Shown here: piece after piece, positions 21,543-32,056 of the stretch | Layout: the number at the start of each line of letters is the position of its first letter | How positions within the stretch are numbered: the stretch's first letter is position 1 | Source: Bactericera cockerelli | Lineage: Eukaryota; Arthropoda; Insecta; Hemiptera; Triozidae | DNA length: 64,000 bases | NCBI GenBank assembly: GCA_024516035.1 | Contig: CM044958.1 | Span: forward strand, 3,217,566-3,281,565 | Direction: 5' to 3' | Position numbers and translations under genes: made by a program | Notes under the pieces: model-generated | Databases searched by the model: none | What the model saw: only the letters and a program-made list of their open reading frames with translations | Told to the model about the DNA's origin: nothing

Positions 21543-21795
21543 GTTATCACATTTGTGTTAATCACTTTCGTGATATCACAACTACTCAAACAACTTTTAC
21601 TAAATCTACGCTGAAACCGGGACTTGAACCACACGACCTGCAGGTTATAAGTCCGCCGCCTTATCGATCAAGCTCCTGAGGTCGGTTAAGGTTGACTAGA
21701 TAGATACCTACATGTGAAAATGTTATTTAGAAATGCTCCATAGCCACAGGACTCATCCTCTCAAAGGTTTCAGGACTTCCTGGAGATATTTCTAT
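21543..21795 (-). repeat. SINE family A, most complete copy
   Basis: Minus orientation. It contains the tail palindrome cgtgatatcac, the tRNA-like head (ccgggacttgaaccac...ccgccgccttatcgatcaag) and about 110 bp beyond the head matching the copy at 131-351, up to cctctcaaaggtttc. It defines the extended structure of the family. Confidence 0.7.
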
Positions 21796-21930
21796 CCCAG
21801 CAGCTTACGCTAATCTAGCGCACGTGTGTCCAAAGAGTGTGCCAGTTTGTGAGTCCCTGTGGAAATATTGTTGTCATATTTAGTACACAATATGTATGTG
21901 AAATTTTATTATTGTATTAGTAGTATTAGT

Positions 21931-22100
21931 CTATTATTATTATTATCGTACGCTTTATTAGGTAAGACAAAATATATGCAGTAACATACAATGAAATTAC
22001 AAAGAAAAAACAAATAGATTGAACAAAGAAACAAGAACAAAAATGAGAGTAAAGCTAATGTCCTACCTAAAAGGCGGGGTTATCTCTTCCACCCAACCCT
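21931..22100 (-). mobile_element. Unit H with hairpin deletion
   Basis: Trinucleotide tail, cgctttatta, then aaaggcggggttatctcttc: the inner hairpin sequence is missing while both outer-stem halves are kept. It ends at the standard cccaaccct boundary. Confidence 0.75.
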
Positions 22101-22134
22101 TGTGTGATAATATGGTGTAATAATATTACCGCCA

Positions 22135-22245
22135 TTATTATAATAACTGGCCCAAGAACCTGGGCTGGGTGAGGTTATGTGAGGGTTTTATCCCCAGCGA
22201 ATGGAGGATAAAACCCTTGTCGCGATTGACCTAGTACTGGTATAT
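22135..22245 (+). repeat. SINE family F central-module fragment
   Basis: cctgggctgggtgaggttat, then cagcgaatggaggataaaac match the module shared by families E and F. Head and tail are missing. Confidence 0.55.
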
Positions 22246-22529
22246 TATTTTTGATATCATCATTATTTTATGTACATAGAGATATTTGATTTTTTAATCC
22301 CCGTGGAAATATTGTTGTCATGACATTATTTTATGAATGCACTTTTAAAAATAAAATAAATAATATATTCGTTTGATATTTTATTAGCTTGGTAAAATAA
22401 ACTAGTATCAATGTTGATTTTATTTTAAAAATAGAAAAAAACATATTCGCTTGTTGATGTGACGCTATAAATATTTCCAATTATGTATTTTTTGAACTTA
22501 GCAGAACAAGTCAGCAGGAAGACCATTTT
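22246..22529. other. Unassigned A/T-rich
   Basis: No recognised feature. The phrase ccccgtggaaatattgttgt near 22300 also occurs near 21858. Confidence 0.4.
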
Positions 22530-22720
22530 ATTTTTTTATTTATTTATTTAGAAACTCTTTTTTAGCAGAACATATTATATACAGACAAACAATGGTAAAA
22601 ATTAAATATAAAATTGACAGTATTAATAATATAAACAAGAAAAAAATAAATAAAATATATACATATGTCCTAACTAAAGGGCGGGGTTATTGCCTATGGC
22701 AATCTCTTCCACCCAACCCT
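22530..22720 (-). mobile_element. Unit H, complete
   Basis: Minus orientation: ttatttatttagaaactctt tail side, then gggcggggttattgcctatg, gcaatctcttcc and the acccaaccct boundary at 22720. Confidence 0.8.
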
Positions 22721-23258
22721 TTTTATGAAATGGTCCCAGGGAATTAATCATGGAATTTGTTTTAGAGGATCTTCCCTTCAGGATACCTGGGACTCTTTAT
22801 CTCTCTTCTGTACGTAGTCCATAAGATTGGGACGTACCACAGGAAACAGCTCTCAGCCCTCAGACCATGGGAAGTCTATGGCAGGGTCGGGACACTTCTC
22901 TTTTCCTCTGAGATTTCAAGTTTTTGGAAGGGAATTAGGCAAATAGACAAAAACTTTAAACTCTTGTGGTTGAGTGGAAACTTTCTTCCGTTCTTTCGTC
23001 TCCTGATTGTATCCTTTTTTTCTATCTTCCCGTTTTTGTAGCCTTCCTCTTCTAGATTTTCTCTTCTCTATCGCTGTCTTTAATTTAACCATTTGCTACT
23101 AATTTATAAAAAAACTCTTCATTGACGAGATATAGGCAAAGACCGATTACTGCCTGAGGCAATTCCTGCCAACACACCTACCACTGAGGTACTCCTCTTA
23201 GTTAACTCTTGATTTCTACTTCTCGTGGGAGGACATAACTAACGGGAGACGCAATATT
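22721..23258. other. Unassigned
   Basis: Mixed-composition sequence. No open frame or repeat match was found. Confidence 0.4.
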
Positions 23259-23470
23259 TAATAATAATAATAATAATACTTTTTAGTGGAAGTCAACCAC
23301 CAGGCGAGGTTAATGCTCAAAGTATTTTCTACCACCTAACCCTCAGAGTCTTATGATTATTTTCTCATAAATTCAAATTTATGAGGAAAATTCATGCACT
23401 GGGTGGGATTAGAACCAACGGATACCTGGATTACCAGACTAGAGCGTTGACCACTTGACTAACAGTGCAC
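23259..23470 (-). repeat. SINE family C, complete
   Basis: Minus orientation, (TAA)n end at 23260-23277, body caccaggcgaggttaatgct, head ending aacagtgcac. It faces another C copy 90 bp away. Confidence 0.8.
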
Positions 23471-23560
23471 TATTTTACTCTCCCCTTCCTCCTCCTAATT
23501 CTTCTTTGTTTCTATTTTATGTCTATTTCCCTGGTTCTCATCCGTTTTCGCTCTTTTTTA

Positions 23561-23757
23561 TTGCTAGTCAAGTGGTTAAGACGCTAGTCTGGTTAATCAG
23601 GGGGTTTCGATGTTACGAATCCCACCCAATGAATGATTTTTCCTCATTAATGTGAGTATATGTATAACCACATAATTATGAGACTCTGAGAGTTAGGTGG
23701 TAGAAATAATTCAACCCCGCCTGGTGGTTATCTTCCACTAAGAAGTATTATTATTAT
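23561..23757 (+). repeat. SINE family C, diverged
   Basis: Head tgctagtcaagtggttaaga with box B tacgaatccc, body gagactctgagagttaggtg, tail ending agaagtattattattatt. With the preceding copy it forms an inverted pair. Confidence 0.75.
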
Positions 23758-23937
23758 TTTTCCTTCAACTATTTCTATTCCCTCAGATTTTTCATCTTCT
23801 TTCATTCTCCTCCTTCCTCTTTCTTCTCATCCACTTTGGCGGGCGGAAATTAGAGCTTTTCAGAGGTAGAAAATTGTTTACTCTAATTCGGTAGCGGTGG
23901 CCACCTCCATATCTACGTTCTGACCACAATGGCGAAA

Positions 23938-24420
23938 TGAAAGAGAAGGAGAGAAGATGAAGAAGTGGAGAGTGAAGGGAGAGTAATGAAAGAGATAATA
24001 TACAGAGAAAGAGATGGAGAGAAGATGAAAGAGTGGAGACTGAGGAGAGAGAAATGAAAGAGAAGGAGAGAAGATGAAGGAGTGGAGATTGAGGGGAGAA
24101 AAATATAAGAGATAATGTACAGAAAAAGAGATGGAGAGAAGATGAAGAAGTGGAGAGTGAGAGGAAATAAACAGAGAAAGAGATGGAGAGAAGATGAAGA
24201 AGTGGACAGTCAGGGGAGAGAAATGAAAGAGAAAATAAACAGGGAAGGAGATGGAGAGAAGATTAAGGAGTGGAGATTGAGGAGAGAGAAATGAAAGAGA
24301 TAATATACAGAGAAAGAGATGGAGAGAAGATGAAGAAGTGGAGAGTGAGGGGAGAGAAATATAAGAGATAATAAACAGAGAGGGAGAAGGAGAGAAGATG
24401 AAGGAGTGGAGAGTGAAGGC
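23938..24420 (+). repeat. 68-bp purine-rich minisatellite, about 7 copies
   Basis: The unit begins agaaagagatggagagaaga, continues tgaagaagtggagagtgagg, and ends near gaaagagataatatacag. The 371-codon minus frame across it is compositional. Confidence 0.8.
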
Positions 24421-24990
24421 ATTACTAAGAGGGAAAATGTAAGAATGAGGGGAGGAGGAGGAGGAGGAGGAGGTATTGGAACGAGAGGCGGCAAATAAAA
24501 TGGAGGACGAATTGAAGAGGAGAGGAAGAGAGAGAGAGAGAGAGACAGAGACAGAGAGAGAGAGAGAGAGAGAAGAGAAATGATGGGAGCGGGAGGGGAA
24601 AATGTAAGAATGAGGGGAGGAGTAGGAAGAGGAGGTATTGGAATAAGGAAATAGAGATAAGAGGGAAGAAGGTATAAAAGGAGGTCTTGGATTGAGAGGA
24701 AGCAAATAAAACGGAGGACGAATTGAAGGGGAGAGGGAGAAAGAAGAATTGTGTTGGGGATGCAAGGAGAAAATGTAAGAATGAGTGGAGGAAGATAGCG
24801 AGAGGATTGTGAAAGGAAAAAATGGACAAGAATAATCGGAGGTAAAAATCAAAGGGAGAGGAAAGAGAATTGAACAGATGGGGAGGAAAGAGATGGGAAG
24901 GAGGAGGTAGTGGAATGAGGGAATAGAGATGAGAGGAAGGAAGTCAGAGAAAGAGGGGAGGGATTGAGAGGAGGCAAAGCAGGAAGAAAT
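24421..24990 (+). repeat. Purine-rich low-complexity DNA
   Basis: GGA/GAA-rich sequence with an imperfect larger repeat (ggaggaggtattggaa..., gaggcggcaaataaaatgga, gagaagagaaa). No gene. Confidence 0.7.
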
Positions 24991-25007
24991 CAAATATTTA
25001 AAAGAGC

Positions 25008-25075
25008 ACTGGTAGTCTATTGCTCACTTGCCAATCTTACCATGCGAAAGCTCGCGGGTTCAAACCCGGATCCAA
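25008..25075 (+). repeat. tRNA-like SINE head
   Basis: gcactggtagtctattgctc followed by box B cgggttcaaacccgga. Acceptor ends do not pair and the anticodon arm is poor, so this is a SINE head and not a functional tRNA. Confidence 0.5.
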
Positions 25076-25239
25076 ACAAAATATGATTCTTACAAAATTT
25101 AATTTTTTTACAAGCTTAAACTTAGGAAAAATACCTTTGTATTGTTATTAAATAAATAAATATTTTTTTTTAAGTCAATAAAAAATACCACTGTATGTAT
25201 GTATAAGAGTATGTCTTGTTTGAGTTGTTCGTCTATATA

Positions 25240-26124
25240 CAGGGTGAGCATAAAGTCTCACCCCACCCCCCGTATCTCGAGAATGGCTGAAAATACAAGA
25301 AAACGCAAGAACCCGTATTCCTTAATTTTTAGGGGGATTAATTTTCAGCCAAAAAATTTTTGCCTACACGGCCCCAGTAAGGCTGGGCATGGACCAACTT
25401 TAAAATCTTAAATATGTAGAATGGTATGTCTTGTGGCATATTGATTTAAAGGTCTCATAGAAAAAAGTTCATTACAACAAATTTCAGTGAGCTACGACTC
25501 ACCGTTCTCGAGATACAGGGTCGAACGTCCTGCGTAATATTCATATATTTTGACCTATAACTCGTTAACCGTAAATTATAGAAAAATGATTTTGTTGATA
25601 ATAACTCCTTGTGACACGCCCTGTCGAAAAAGGTATAACTCGACATACTCTGTTGATATTAGTCTGGTCGGTTTCGTCAGCCAGCCGGACGAACAGTCCG
25701 AAAAAATTTAACGAAAAAACAAATCAAGTTTTAACTTGTTCGAAAGTTCTTGCCATAAGGAGTTATTATCAACAAATTTCATTTTTCTGGAATTTACGGT
25801 CAACGAGATATAATTCAAAATATATGGATATTACGCAGGACGTCCGACTCTGTATCTCGAGAACGGTAAGTTGTAGCTCACTGAAATTTGTTGTAATGAA
25901 ATTCTCTCTATGAGACCTTTAAAACAATATGCCACAAGACATACTATTCCATTAGAGATTTTAAAGTTGGTTCATGCCCAGCCTGACTGGGGCCCTGTAG
26001 GCAATTTTTTTTTGGCTGAAAATTAATATCCTCAAAAATTAAGGAATACGGGTTTTTGCGTTTTTTTGTATTTTCAGCCATTCTTGAGATACGGGGGGTG
26101 GGGTGGGACTTTATGCTCACCCTG
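25240..26124. mobile_element. 885-bp fold-back (long-TIR) element
   Basis: Two arms of about 370 bp (25240 to about 25612, and about 25753 to 26124) are inverted copies at high identity, starting CAGGGTGAGCATAAAGTC and ending with its complement. The unpaired centre is about 140 bp. TA-type flanks (tatata / tatatt) match mariner/Tc1-style insertion. There is no transposase frame. Transcription through it would give a hairpin RNA of several hundred base pairs. Confidence 0.8.
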
Positions 26125-26131
26125 TATATTA

Positions 26132-26369
26132 CTAGCGGGCTGTCGCCCGCTTTGCGGGCCGAGGCATGGCCGTGAAAGCAAAAAATCCTTTTTCGCCAAT
26201 GGCAGGTGTTGTAGTGGGAATTTCGGAAAATCCCATCTTATTGTACATCTAGACTATAAGACAAAGCTACCTACCAAATTTCAGCTCGCTAGGTATTACG
26301 GTTTGGGCTGTAGAGCGATGATCAGTCAGTCAGTGGTCAGTCAGTGACTTTGACATTTATATATTAAGA
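26132..26369 (-). mobile_element. Short Helitron-like element, reverse copy
   Basis: Inverted equivalent of 1631-1878: CTAG terminus at 26132-26135, GC hairpin (gcccgctttgcgggc) next to it, body ttacggtttgggctgtagag, and the TC end near 26369. It begins only seven bases after the fold-back element. Confidence 0.7.
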
Positions 26370-26552
26370 TGTTAAGATTATTAAGAGGTTACATGGAAAC
26401 CATCATCTAATGGTATTTTTTTTTTGTTCTCAGAAAAAAGATGCCATTTTTTGTGTTTTTGAGTCCGATCTTCCGATCCAAATGTTATACCTTTATGATA
26501 GGTAATCTTTTTATATTCGTTGTTAATTGAACTTCTTAAACTAATAAAAATG

Positions 26553-26742
26553 ATTTTTTTTTTTTTGTTGCAGGTAAGGTCAAGAAGGATGAGCATCAGG
26601 TGGGACATGGCCTCCCATTTCATACGCGGTTTCGAGACAAATCGATCCAGCGTTTGATAAATTGGGTAATATTGGAATCGAACCCAGGTCACACCGTGTG
26701 TAATGGCTAGTGCACTGACTCACTGGGCCACGTGACTACATA
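26553..26742 (-). repeat. SINE with D-like head and different body
   Basis: On the minus strand a tRNA-like head (gtagtcacgtggcccagtga, box B gggttcgattcc) is followed by a body ending accttacctgcaac and A13. Read on the plus strand, the A-tail becomes T13 followed by gttgcag and gtaagg, a strong splice-site-like arrangement. Confidence 0.5.
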
Positions 26743-26863
26743 AATACACTGCGAATTATGGACACAATACTTCCTCGTGAGTGATTCACATTGTATCTCC
26801 AAAACAGCCTAACCGATTTTCTTCAAATTTGATTTGTAAAATACCGTTTTTTAAAACTTAGAA

Positions 26864-27245
26864 TATTTTTTTATTTATTTTTATTCTCCTTTGCCTTTAT
26901 CCCATATTAGCTTATGTTGCTTTTGGGGTCGGCATTGTTCAACCTCATGGTTGAGGTTGGTAGGGTGGAGCACGTTTTTTTATGGCTGGATGCCCTTCCT
27001 AACGCCAACGATTCTATTTGATTTAACGTCCTGGATTAGGACGAGGGTTTTACCCTCCATTCGCTGGGAATCGTACCAGCTACCCACATTAACCCCACCC
27101 AGCCTGGGTAGGGCCGGAAATGCCAGACTCACGTGTTTGGATGGAACAGAATTTTCTTCGAAAAGTCTGCCCCAGCGGGAGTTGAACTCGGGAACTCTGG
27201 ACTACGGGCAGTAGTCACGCCACGCCACGGAGGCTGGCGTAATGG
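26864..27245 (-). repeat. SINE family F, complete with 16-bp TSD
   Basis: Flanked by exact copies of tttttaaaacttagaa at 26848-26863 and 27246-27261. Minus-strand order: tRNA-like head (gcctccgtggcgtggcgtga, box B gagttcaactccc), the central module shared with family E (cagcctgggtag... / cgctgggaa), a hairpin-forming ttgaggttggtagg segment, and an A/T-rich tail. It is the best-defined F copy. Confidence 0.85.
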
Positions 27246-27261
27246 TTTTTAAAACTTAGAA

Positions 27262-28225
27262 CCTACAAAAAAAAAAAAAAAAAAAAAAAATCACTACGCG
27301 AGATTGTTCTGGCTTTCGGGAGCGTCAAATAATAAGATAGTACTTTTTGACGCGCCTTGCTCTGTAGAATTCACCATATTTTTTTGTTGTCGCTTCTTGA
27401 AAAAATCACCATATACATATATGTATAATACGTATGCCTATACTGAACTCCTAGATAGCTAAACAAGCGACATAAACAGGGAATGTGAATTCACCAGATT
27501 AATTCAGTATCGAGGGAGAAAAAATATTTTTCTATTCTCGGACCAAGAAAAATCTTAAAAAATCAACAAGAAAAACAAATAATGTAAAGCATAATCTCAA
27601 AGCTCAAAGTGGACACAAAATAATAAGAAACATTAAAAAAACGTCTCGAAAAATACGCCCCCCCCCCCCCCCCCCATACAGGCCTTGTTTTCATAATGAG
27701 GACATTGTATGAGAAAAAAAAAGGGAGGAGGGGGTTAAAAATAACAAGGCCAGCTGGCATAAAAACGGGGGGTCCTAAAAGACAAATGGGGTCCGAGATT
27801 GGTCAAAGCTTTTTGATCGAACCACAAAAAAAACTTCAAAAAATTTCTTTTAATCAAAGAAAACAGAAAGAGAGTGAATGAGAACAGAGATGTAGACATA
27901 CATAGAAGAGTGAGAGGGACAGATGGATAGAATAGAGAGAGATAAATTTTTATAAAGGCTGTGGAAAATTTTAATCTGGGAAATATCTTGAGAAGAAATG
28001 CTTTAAATAAGATGAAGAACGATGTACGAAATTTATACATTACATTCTGGTCATCGGAGTGCTCAATCGCTCAGTGCTTCCTCCGGCGTTATTAAAAGTT
28101 TTTTCAAGTTTTAAAAAGTTATCATCATCATCATATTATCATCATAGGGTGGCGTCACCGCGTCATCGTGAACGATGGTAGCCAGACAGTGGAGGAGTGA
28201 CTCAGCACTTCTACCACTGTCTTTA
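27262..28225. other. Unassigned; homopolymer runs
   Basis: An A-run of about 23 near 27268 and a C-run of about 17 at 27659-27675. An (ATC)n run lies near 28120, followed by a mixed segment to 28225 of unknown type. Overlapping 60-100 codon frames on both strands are unconvincing. Confidence 0.4.
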
Positions 28226-28262
28226 CTAAAGTTATCATATTTGTGTTAATCACTTTCCTGCT
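28226..28262 (-). repeat. SINE family A tail scrap
   Basis: aagttatcatatttgtgtta followed by atcactttcctg matches the tail side of the copy at 21543, then breaks off. Confidence 0.45.
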
Positions 28263-28450
28263 TTTTTTAATGATATTAAATTACAGAGGAGACTTAACAA
28301 TCAGAGTCCTTGTTCCTCTTTCCTGCTTTAATTCTTCCTGTTCTCGTCAGTTTTTGAAGTTGAAGGGCGCAACATCAAAATCGTATGAAATCGTTGAGAT
28401 TGGTAACCTCTCTCATGGTAAGGTTTTGACGCCCGCGTCCGTCGATCGAT

Positions 28451-28632
28451 TTAATTATTTAGAAACTCTTTATTAGTAGGAAGAATATATATACCTACAC
28501 ATACAAATAATGGTAAATATAAAAATAGACAATATTAATAATATAAACAAGGAAAAAAAAACAAAATATATACATATGTCCTAACTAAAGGGCGGTGTTA
28601 TTGCCTATGGCAATCTCTTCCATCACTCTTAA
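28451..28632 (-). mobile_element. Unit H
   Basis: Minus orientation: ttatttagaaactctttatt, then gggcggtgttattgcctatg and gcaatctcttccatcactct. The 5' boundary is slightly diverged. Confidence 0.75.
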
Positions 28633-28834
28633 TTGGGTTTGCAAAGGTTTACTGCTAACTATTTGTATTGTATTGTATGCTTTTATCAGTGGTGAAGCAC
28701 AAGGCCTCTTCACAATTTTTGTGGGTAGCGTAGCATTACTAAGAGCTTCCCTTTCTTTTCGAATTATTCTATTACATTAATTTCTTTTTACTCTGGTAAT
28801 GCCACCACTGGTCAGTACCAGTAACTACTCGTTT

Positions 28835-28968
28835 TTCCTCACGAGGTATATGAGTGAACCCCGAACATATACAAGTACAGATCAGAGAAATTACTGGGGA
28901 TCGAACCCAGGTCACCATACGTGCAATACGGAGCGCGCTAACTCACTCTGCCAAGGTGACTACTTGGT
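28835..28968 (-). repeat. SINE family D, head and proximal body
   Basis: Minus orientation: cctcacgaggtatatgagtg, gaaccccgaacat, then gggatcgaacccaggtcacc and a head ending ccaaggtgac. The distal body is missing. Confidence 0.65.
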
Positions 28969-28979
28969 TTACTGCTTTT

Positions 28980-29182
28980 ATTTATTTATTTTATTTATTT
29001 ACACTTTATTAGATAATAGGACATATACAATACAAATAATTGCAAACGAAAATACAAAATACAATATAACAAAACAAAAAAATAATAATAAATAAAGAAA
29101 AAATAAATAAATATATACATAATATATGTCCTAACTAAAGGGCGGGGTTATTGCCTTAGGCAATCTCTTCCACCCAACCCTT
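28980..29182 (-). mobile_element. Unit H
   Basis: Minus orientation: cactttattagataatagga, then gggcggggttattgccttag and gcaatctcttccacccaacc, with a short duplication of ccttccacccaac at the boundary. Confidence 0.8.
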
Positions 29183-29759
29183 CCACCCAACTATGTGAGG
29201 TTCACAGTTGTAATTGTAATTGTAATTGTAATTTATTTATTTCTACAAAATATCTTCCGATGTGGTACAAAGTCATACATCATATAAAATAGAAAACATA
29301 AATGCAATTTAAAATTAATAATAATAATAATAATAAATAAAAAAATATATGTATAAAATGAAATACTACCTAATACCAGATAATAATTATAGAGAGAAAA
29401 AAAAAAAAAAAAAAAAACATGAAAAACATGTATTTATTTATACAGTGAAGTTCGTCCCACACAGAGAGCTCTAAAGGTTCCGACACAGAAGTGACAAAAT
29501 ATAGAAACGAGATTAAAGAACATTCTGACGAAAATAGACGTATATTCAAATAGTTAATCTTTTTATTAGAAATCTTTTTACTACAAATATTAGAAATCGG
29601 ATGCTCGAATTTTTTAACATATAAAACTTAAAGGCCCTGGTGTTTCGATATTCTAATTCAAAATGTTTCCCCTGCATGCTACCTCTACAGAAAAGTGCGA
29701 GGAAGCAGCCGTATAAGAAAACCAGGAGGTTACGAGGGGGGTGGAGGGAACAAAAAACA
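29183..29759. other. A/T-rich simple repeats
   Basis: A (TTGTAA)n run near 29210-29235, an (ATA)n run near 29318-29335 and an A-run at about 29398-29416. No gene is supported. Confidence 0.5.
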
Positions 29760-30013
29760 AACACATGGAGGTAGAGAGGCAGTGGTCGGAAGACTAAAAG
29801 AAATAACAAGACGGTAGGAGAGTAGTGGAGGAAAAGAAATATAAAATAACAAAGCAACAAGGAGGTAAAGAGGCAGTGGAAGGGAGACGAGGAGGTAGGA
29901 AAGCAGTAGAGGGAAATATAAAATAACAAAGCAACAAGGACGTAGAGAGGCAGTGGAAGGGAGACGAGGAGGTAGGAAAGCAGTAGAGGGAAATATAAAA
30001 TAACAAAGCAACA
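29760..30013 (+). repeat. 77-bp purine-rich tandem repeat, about 3.3 copies
   Basis: The unit contains gaggcagtggaagggagacg, aggaggtaggaaagcagtag and ataaaataacaaagcaa. Frames on the minus strand are repeat artefacts. Confidence 0.75.
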
Positions 30014-30428
30014 TAAGAAACGTATGTTGTGTTTTTATCAGTGTGGCATTGTTTTCTCTTTCTACTAATGAAAACAAAAATGGTGGATGAAGCGAAACGG
30101 ACAAAGGACACAAAAAACATAAAAGAAAGCTGGACCAAACTCGCAGCAGAAAAATGTCACCCTAATTTTGAAAATCTGCTTTCTGCTGGAGTGCCCTTTC
30201 GTCTCTCAGTTTAATGTACATTTCATTTTGGGATAATCTGGACAGTGACTCTTTTGGATGCCCTGTCCTTTTCAGAATTAGTTTTATGAAGCTGATTTTT
30301 CGTTGTTGTTGTTTTTGAAGGATACTTTTACTGAATTAAAATTAGTTTTCTTATACCTACGTATTTATGTAAGAGTACTATAGGTAAACAGAACAAAAAA
30401 TTCGATGATGACTTTTAAATATGGTTTG
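30014..30428. other. Unassigned
   Basis: A 61-codon frame (30029-30214) has mixed, non-repetitive composition, but no support beyond its length. Confidence 0.35.
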
Positions 30429-30575
30429 GATCCAACCTGATGCTTGAATTTGTCCTCATTCATTTGAATAGATGACCACCTAATAATAAGACTCTGAGGG
30501 TTAGGTGGTAGAAAATGCTGTGAACATTAACCTCGCCTGGTGGTTACCTATCTTTGAAGAGTATTAATATTAATT
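30429..30575 (+). repeat. SINE family C, 5'-truncated
   Basis: The body from cttgaatttgtcctcattc through agactctgagggttaggtgg to a TTA-like end; the head is missing. Confidence 0.7.
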
Positions 30576-31154
30576 TTGTTAATTGAAAGTGATTTTCCTC
30601 ATACATAAAATAATTTTGTAAATTGAAAGTGATTTTCCTCATACATAGAATGATATTTATCTCCTCATACCTGTTACATATCTTACTACAATAGGTGTCC
30701 ATGTTTATTCTTCCGGTCCTTTGTATACTTATTTGGTACAAGTGTCATGAAAGGGTTAAAGCATGGAAGAAATAACACTCACAAGATATAATCATTACAT
30801 TTAACTACTCGTATATTTCCTGTTATCATATCCATTCTTTCCTGAAGTTTCCTTGTAATATTGTTTTCTTTCCTTACATTATTTTCCTTATTTCTTTTTC
30901 CGGTGTTTTGTTTACTTTCTCCTAATTTTCTTTCCTTCTCTCTCCTTCCCTTTTTTCCATATCTCCCTCTCCATTAATTCATACTCATCTCTCTCTACAC
31001 CTTTTTATTTTTATACATTTTTATTTTCTATGAGCTGAAAGGTATATGCTTTGTGTTATTGTCTTTTGGCCTGACATAGCTAGTACATACTGTATCTGTT
31101 TAACGTAGGTACCCCCCCCCCCCCCATTCTCACAATAATTAAAATTATTATTAT
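30576..31154. other. Short direct repeat, CT-rich sequence, C-run
   Basis: A segment of about 41 bp (aattgaaagtgattttcctc plus atacat) is tandemly duplicated at about 30575-30655. A C-run lies at about 31111-31124. No gene is seen. Confidence 0.5.
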
Positions 31155-31645
31155 TTGTCCCACAGTCACCGTGGCAGAGTGAGTAAGAACGCTTGGCATT
31201 GCACGTACGGTGACCTGGGTTTGATCCCCAGCGGGACAGATTTTTTTCTGCTCTATACTTGAGTGTTCGGGGTCCATTATAATAATGATACTCTTTAGTG
31301 GAAGGTAACCACCAGGCGAGGTGCTCAAAGCATTTTCTACCACCTAACCCTCAGAGTCTTATTATTATGTGGTCACAAACTCAAATTAATGAGGATAAAG
31401 TCGTGCACTGGGTGGGATTCGAACCCATGGACTCCTGCGCTACTTGGATTACCAGACTAGTGCGTTAACCACTTCACCACCAGTGCACAATTTTCATACC
31501 TCGTGATGAAAAATGAGTCGTTGCTTCAATGTTAGCCCGACCAGTGGCGGATTTACATGCAAAAAAAAGATATTGGAATATTAAAGATATGGAAAAGTAA
31601 TATAATTCTGCGCTACCCACTAGAATTGTGATGTAATAACACAAA
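31155..31645 (+). repeat. SINE family D interrupted by SINE C
   Basis: The head (agtcaccgtggcagagtgag, box B gggtttgatcccc) and body to gtgttcggggtcca end at 31276. The D body resumes at about 31493 with tcatacctcgtgatg and continues to ctgcgctacccactagaatt. A complete reverse C copy fills the gap, so D was present first. Confidence 0.75.
31277..31488 (-). repeat. SINE family C nested in SINE D
   Basis: Minus orientation, from ataataatgatactctttag through caccaggcgagg to ccaccagtgcac. The head carries box B ggttcgaatccc complement. Confidence 0.8.
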
Positions 31646-31954
31646 AAAAACACATTTATATATTATTAATTTTTCCTACAAATATATTTGTCAAATGCTA
31701 CAATATTATTGGCACATTATTTTTGTTGGCATTACATCATCAAACATTTTAGTTGAACTTTCATAAAAATGTCAAAGCTCTCTTTGTCCTTGTCATGTGG
31801 GTTTCTATGGGTGCTGTCGGTATTATTGTTACCAAATGCTTTCCACATTCCGGGCATTCTCTTCAATTGAATCTGTGAGAGAAGGAGGGTTAGCAAGGAA
31901 GGCATTCTCCTCTATTGGGGAGAGAAGGTTGGATGGCGAGAAAGAGAAGGAAGG

Positions 31955-31964
31955 AGGGAGGGAG

Positions 31965-32022
<58 letters not shown>

Positions 32023-32048
32023 CAGGGATTGAGAGAGAGAGAGAGAGG
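31955..32048 (+). repeat. (GA)n microsatellite
   Basis: Nearly pure GA repeat immediately upstream of the complete G SINE. Confidence 0.9.
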
Positions 32049-32056
32049 AAGGTATA

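Noticed and set aside
23878..24993. 371-codon minus-strand frame rich in Ser/Leu/Phe
   Set aside because: Antisense of a purine-rich minisatellite; no domain, low complexity throughout.
27262..28225. Overlapping frames of 60-101 codons
   Set aside because: Present on both strands in A/T-rich DNA with homopolymers; no domain or splice evidence.
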